DNA of 64,000 nt, from positions 1,597,001-1,661,000 of the forward strand of contig NZ_CP032674.1 in assembly GCF_021730305.1 (NCBI RefSeq). The letters run 5' to 3'. Source of the DNA: Xanthobacter sp. YC-JY1. GTDB lineage: Bacteria; Pseudomonadota; Alphaproteobacteria; Rhizobiales; Xanthobacteraceae. The translations under genes were made by a program, and so were the position numbers. Of this stretch, positions 63,457-64,000 are shown piece by piece. Below the pieces are notes generated by a model that saw only the letters and a list, made by a program, of their open reading frames with translations, was not told where the DNA came from and did not search any database. Each line of letters opens with the position of its first letter. Within the stretch, counting starts at the first letter, position 1.

Positions 63457-64000
63457 AGCGTCCGCTCGATTTGAGGGTGGGAAGGTCGAGGCCCAGCGGG
63501 CGCACCACCGGCTCCAGCGCGCGGGTCACGGCCTCGGCCATGTCCCGGCCGCCGCAGACGAGGATCTGCGCGCCCTGCTTCACCAGTTCCCGCAGGCGCG
63601 GGGCATCGGCGGCAATGCGGTCCTGCACATAGGCGCTCTCGTCCGCATCCCGCGAGAAGGCAGTGCGCAGCGTGGTCAGCCGCCGCTCGGCGAGGTGCTG
63701 GGCCAGCTCGTGCTCATAGAGGAAGTCGGAGGCCGCGCTCCGCCCGCCCCAATAGAGATGCACCGGCCGGCCCGCCGCATTGGCCCGCACGAAGCCGGCC
63801 AGCGGCCCGATGCCGGCCCCCGCGCCGATGAGGATGAGCGGGCCGCGTCCCTTGGCCGGACGGAAGGTGGGATTCTCGCGGATGAAGGCATCGATGCCCT
63901 CGCCGGGCCGCAGCCCGTGCAGGAAGGTGGAGCACAGGCCGCCTTCGCGCAGCCGCACGCAGATTTCCAGCACGTCGTCGCGGGTGGAGGAGGCCAGCGA
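63437..64000 (-). CDS. Flavoprotein reductase, C-terminal part; 5' end outside window
   Basis: The visible 187 residues are the FAD/NAD(P)-binding C-terminal part of a ferredoxin-NADP reductase-like flavoprotein (sulfite reductase/cytochrome P450 reductase type). Seen: GGLCSTFLHGLRPGEGI, LILIGAGAGIGPLAGFVR (nucleotide-binding loop), YWGGRS, ILVCGGRDMAEAV and a closing GRYVEDVY. The frame is open to the window edge, so the rest lies beyond base 64000. Coupling to apbE suggests a membrane electron-transfer protein that carries or passes electrons to covalent FMN (inference). Confidence 0.85.
   Translation of the reverse strand, partial: SLASSTRDDVLEICVRLREGGLCSTFLHGLRPGEGIDAFIRENPTFRPAKGRGPLILIGAGAGIGPLAGFVRANAAGRPVHLYWGGRSAASDFLYEHELAQHLAERRLTTLRTAFSRDADESAYVQDRIAADAPRLRELVKQGAQILVCGGRDMAEAVTRALEPVVRPLGLDLPTLKSSGRYVEDVY

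Overview
The window is chromosomal DNA of a high-GC alphaproteobacterium, most likely Hyphomicrobiales and close to Xanthobacteraceae (inference). Support comes from a SciP/DUF1153 gene, an acpXL–lpxXL cluster for very-long-chain acylation of lipid A, a hisD–UPF0262–phosphatase cluster, a dnaG–rpoD pair, and purE–purK near rpsU. No rRNA, tRNA, CRISPR array, prophage or insertion sequence was recognised.

Positions 1–10.3 kb: the end of a histone-deacetylase-family gene converges on sciP. Then comes a minus-strand operon for guanidine use: binding protein, permease, ATPase, two DUF1989 proteins, a biotin carboxylase of the urea/guanidine type, and a lone allophanate-hydrolase C-terminal domain. 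The leader of the operon carries a recognisable guanidine-I (ykkC) riboswitch, which favours guanidine over urea as the substrate.

Positions 10.5–25.3 kb: a Tat-exported serine hydrolase, an AI-2E-type permease, hisD with its usual partners, a GGDEF–EAL protein whose GGDEF motif is degenerate, a membrane-anchored alpha/beta hydrolase, a complete Liv-type ABC transporter, and a PfpI/DJ-1 protein. Several gaps are filled by palindromic repeats.

Positions 25.4–34.4 kb: an AT-rich orphan membrane gene, rpoD, dnaG (which lacks three of four zinc ligands), then a GIY-YIG gene between two almost identical copies of a 161-bp element with 8-bp terminal inverted repeats. An alanine/sodium symporter, a GatB/YqeY protein and carA follow.

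Positions 34.4–41.3 kb: an oxalate/formate locus with a GntR/FCD regulator, a CBS-domain protein, formyl-CoA transferase, two OxlT-type antiporters and an unknown 84-residue protein. A 13-bp palindrome (GTAT-N5-ATAC) lies in front of four of these genes and is proposed here as the operator of the locus.

Positions 41.3–64 kb: pgi–pgl–zwf, rpsU, purEK, the acpXL-to-lpxXL cluster with an extra short-chain reductase, a zinc metallopeptidase, rnhB, a ferritin, a CIO-type bd quinol oxidase, a multidrug-type MFS pump, a short-chain dehydrogenase, apbE, and the C-terminal end of a flavoprotein reductase that runs out of the window.
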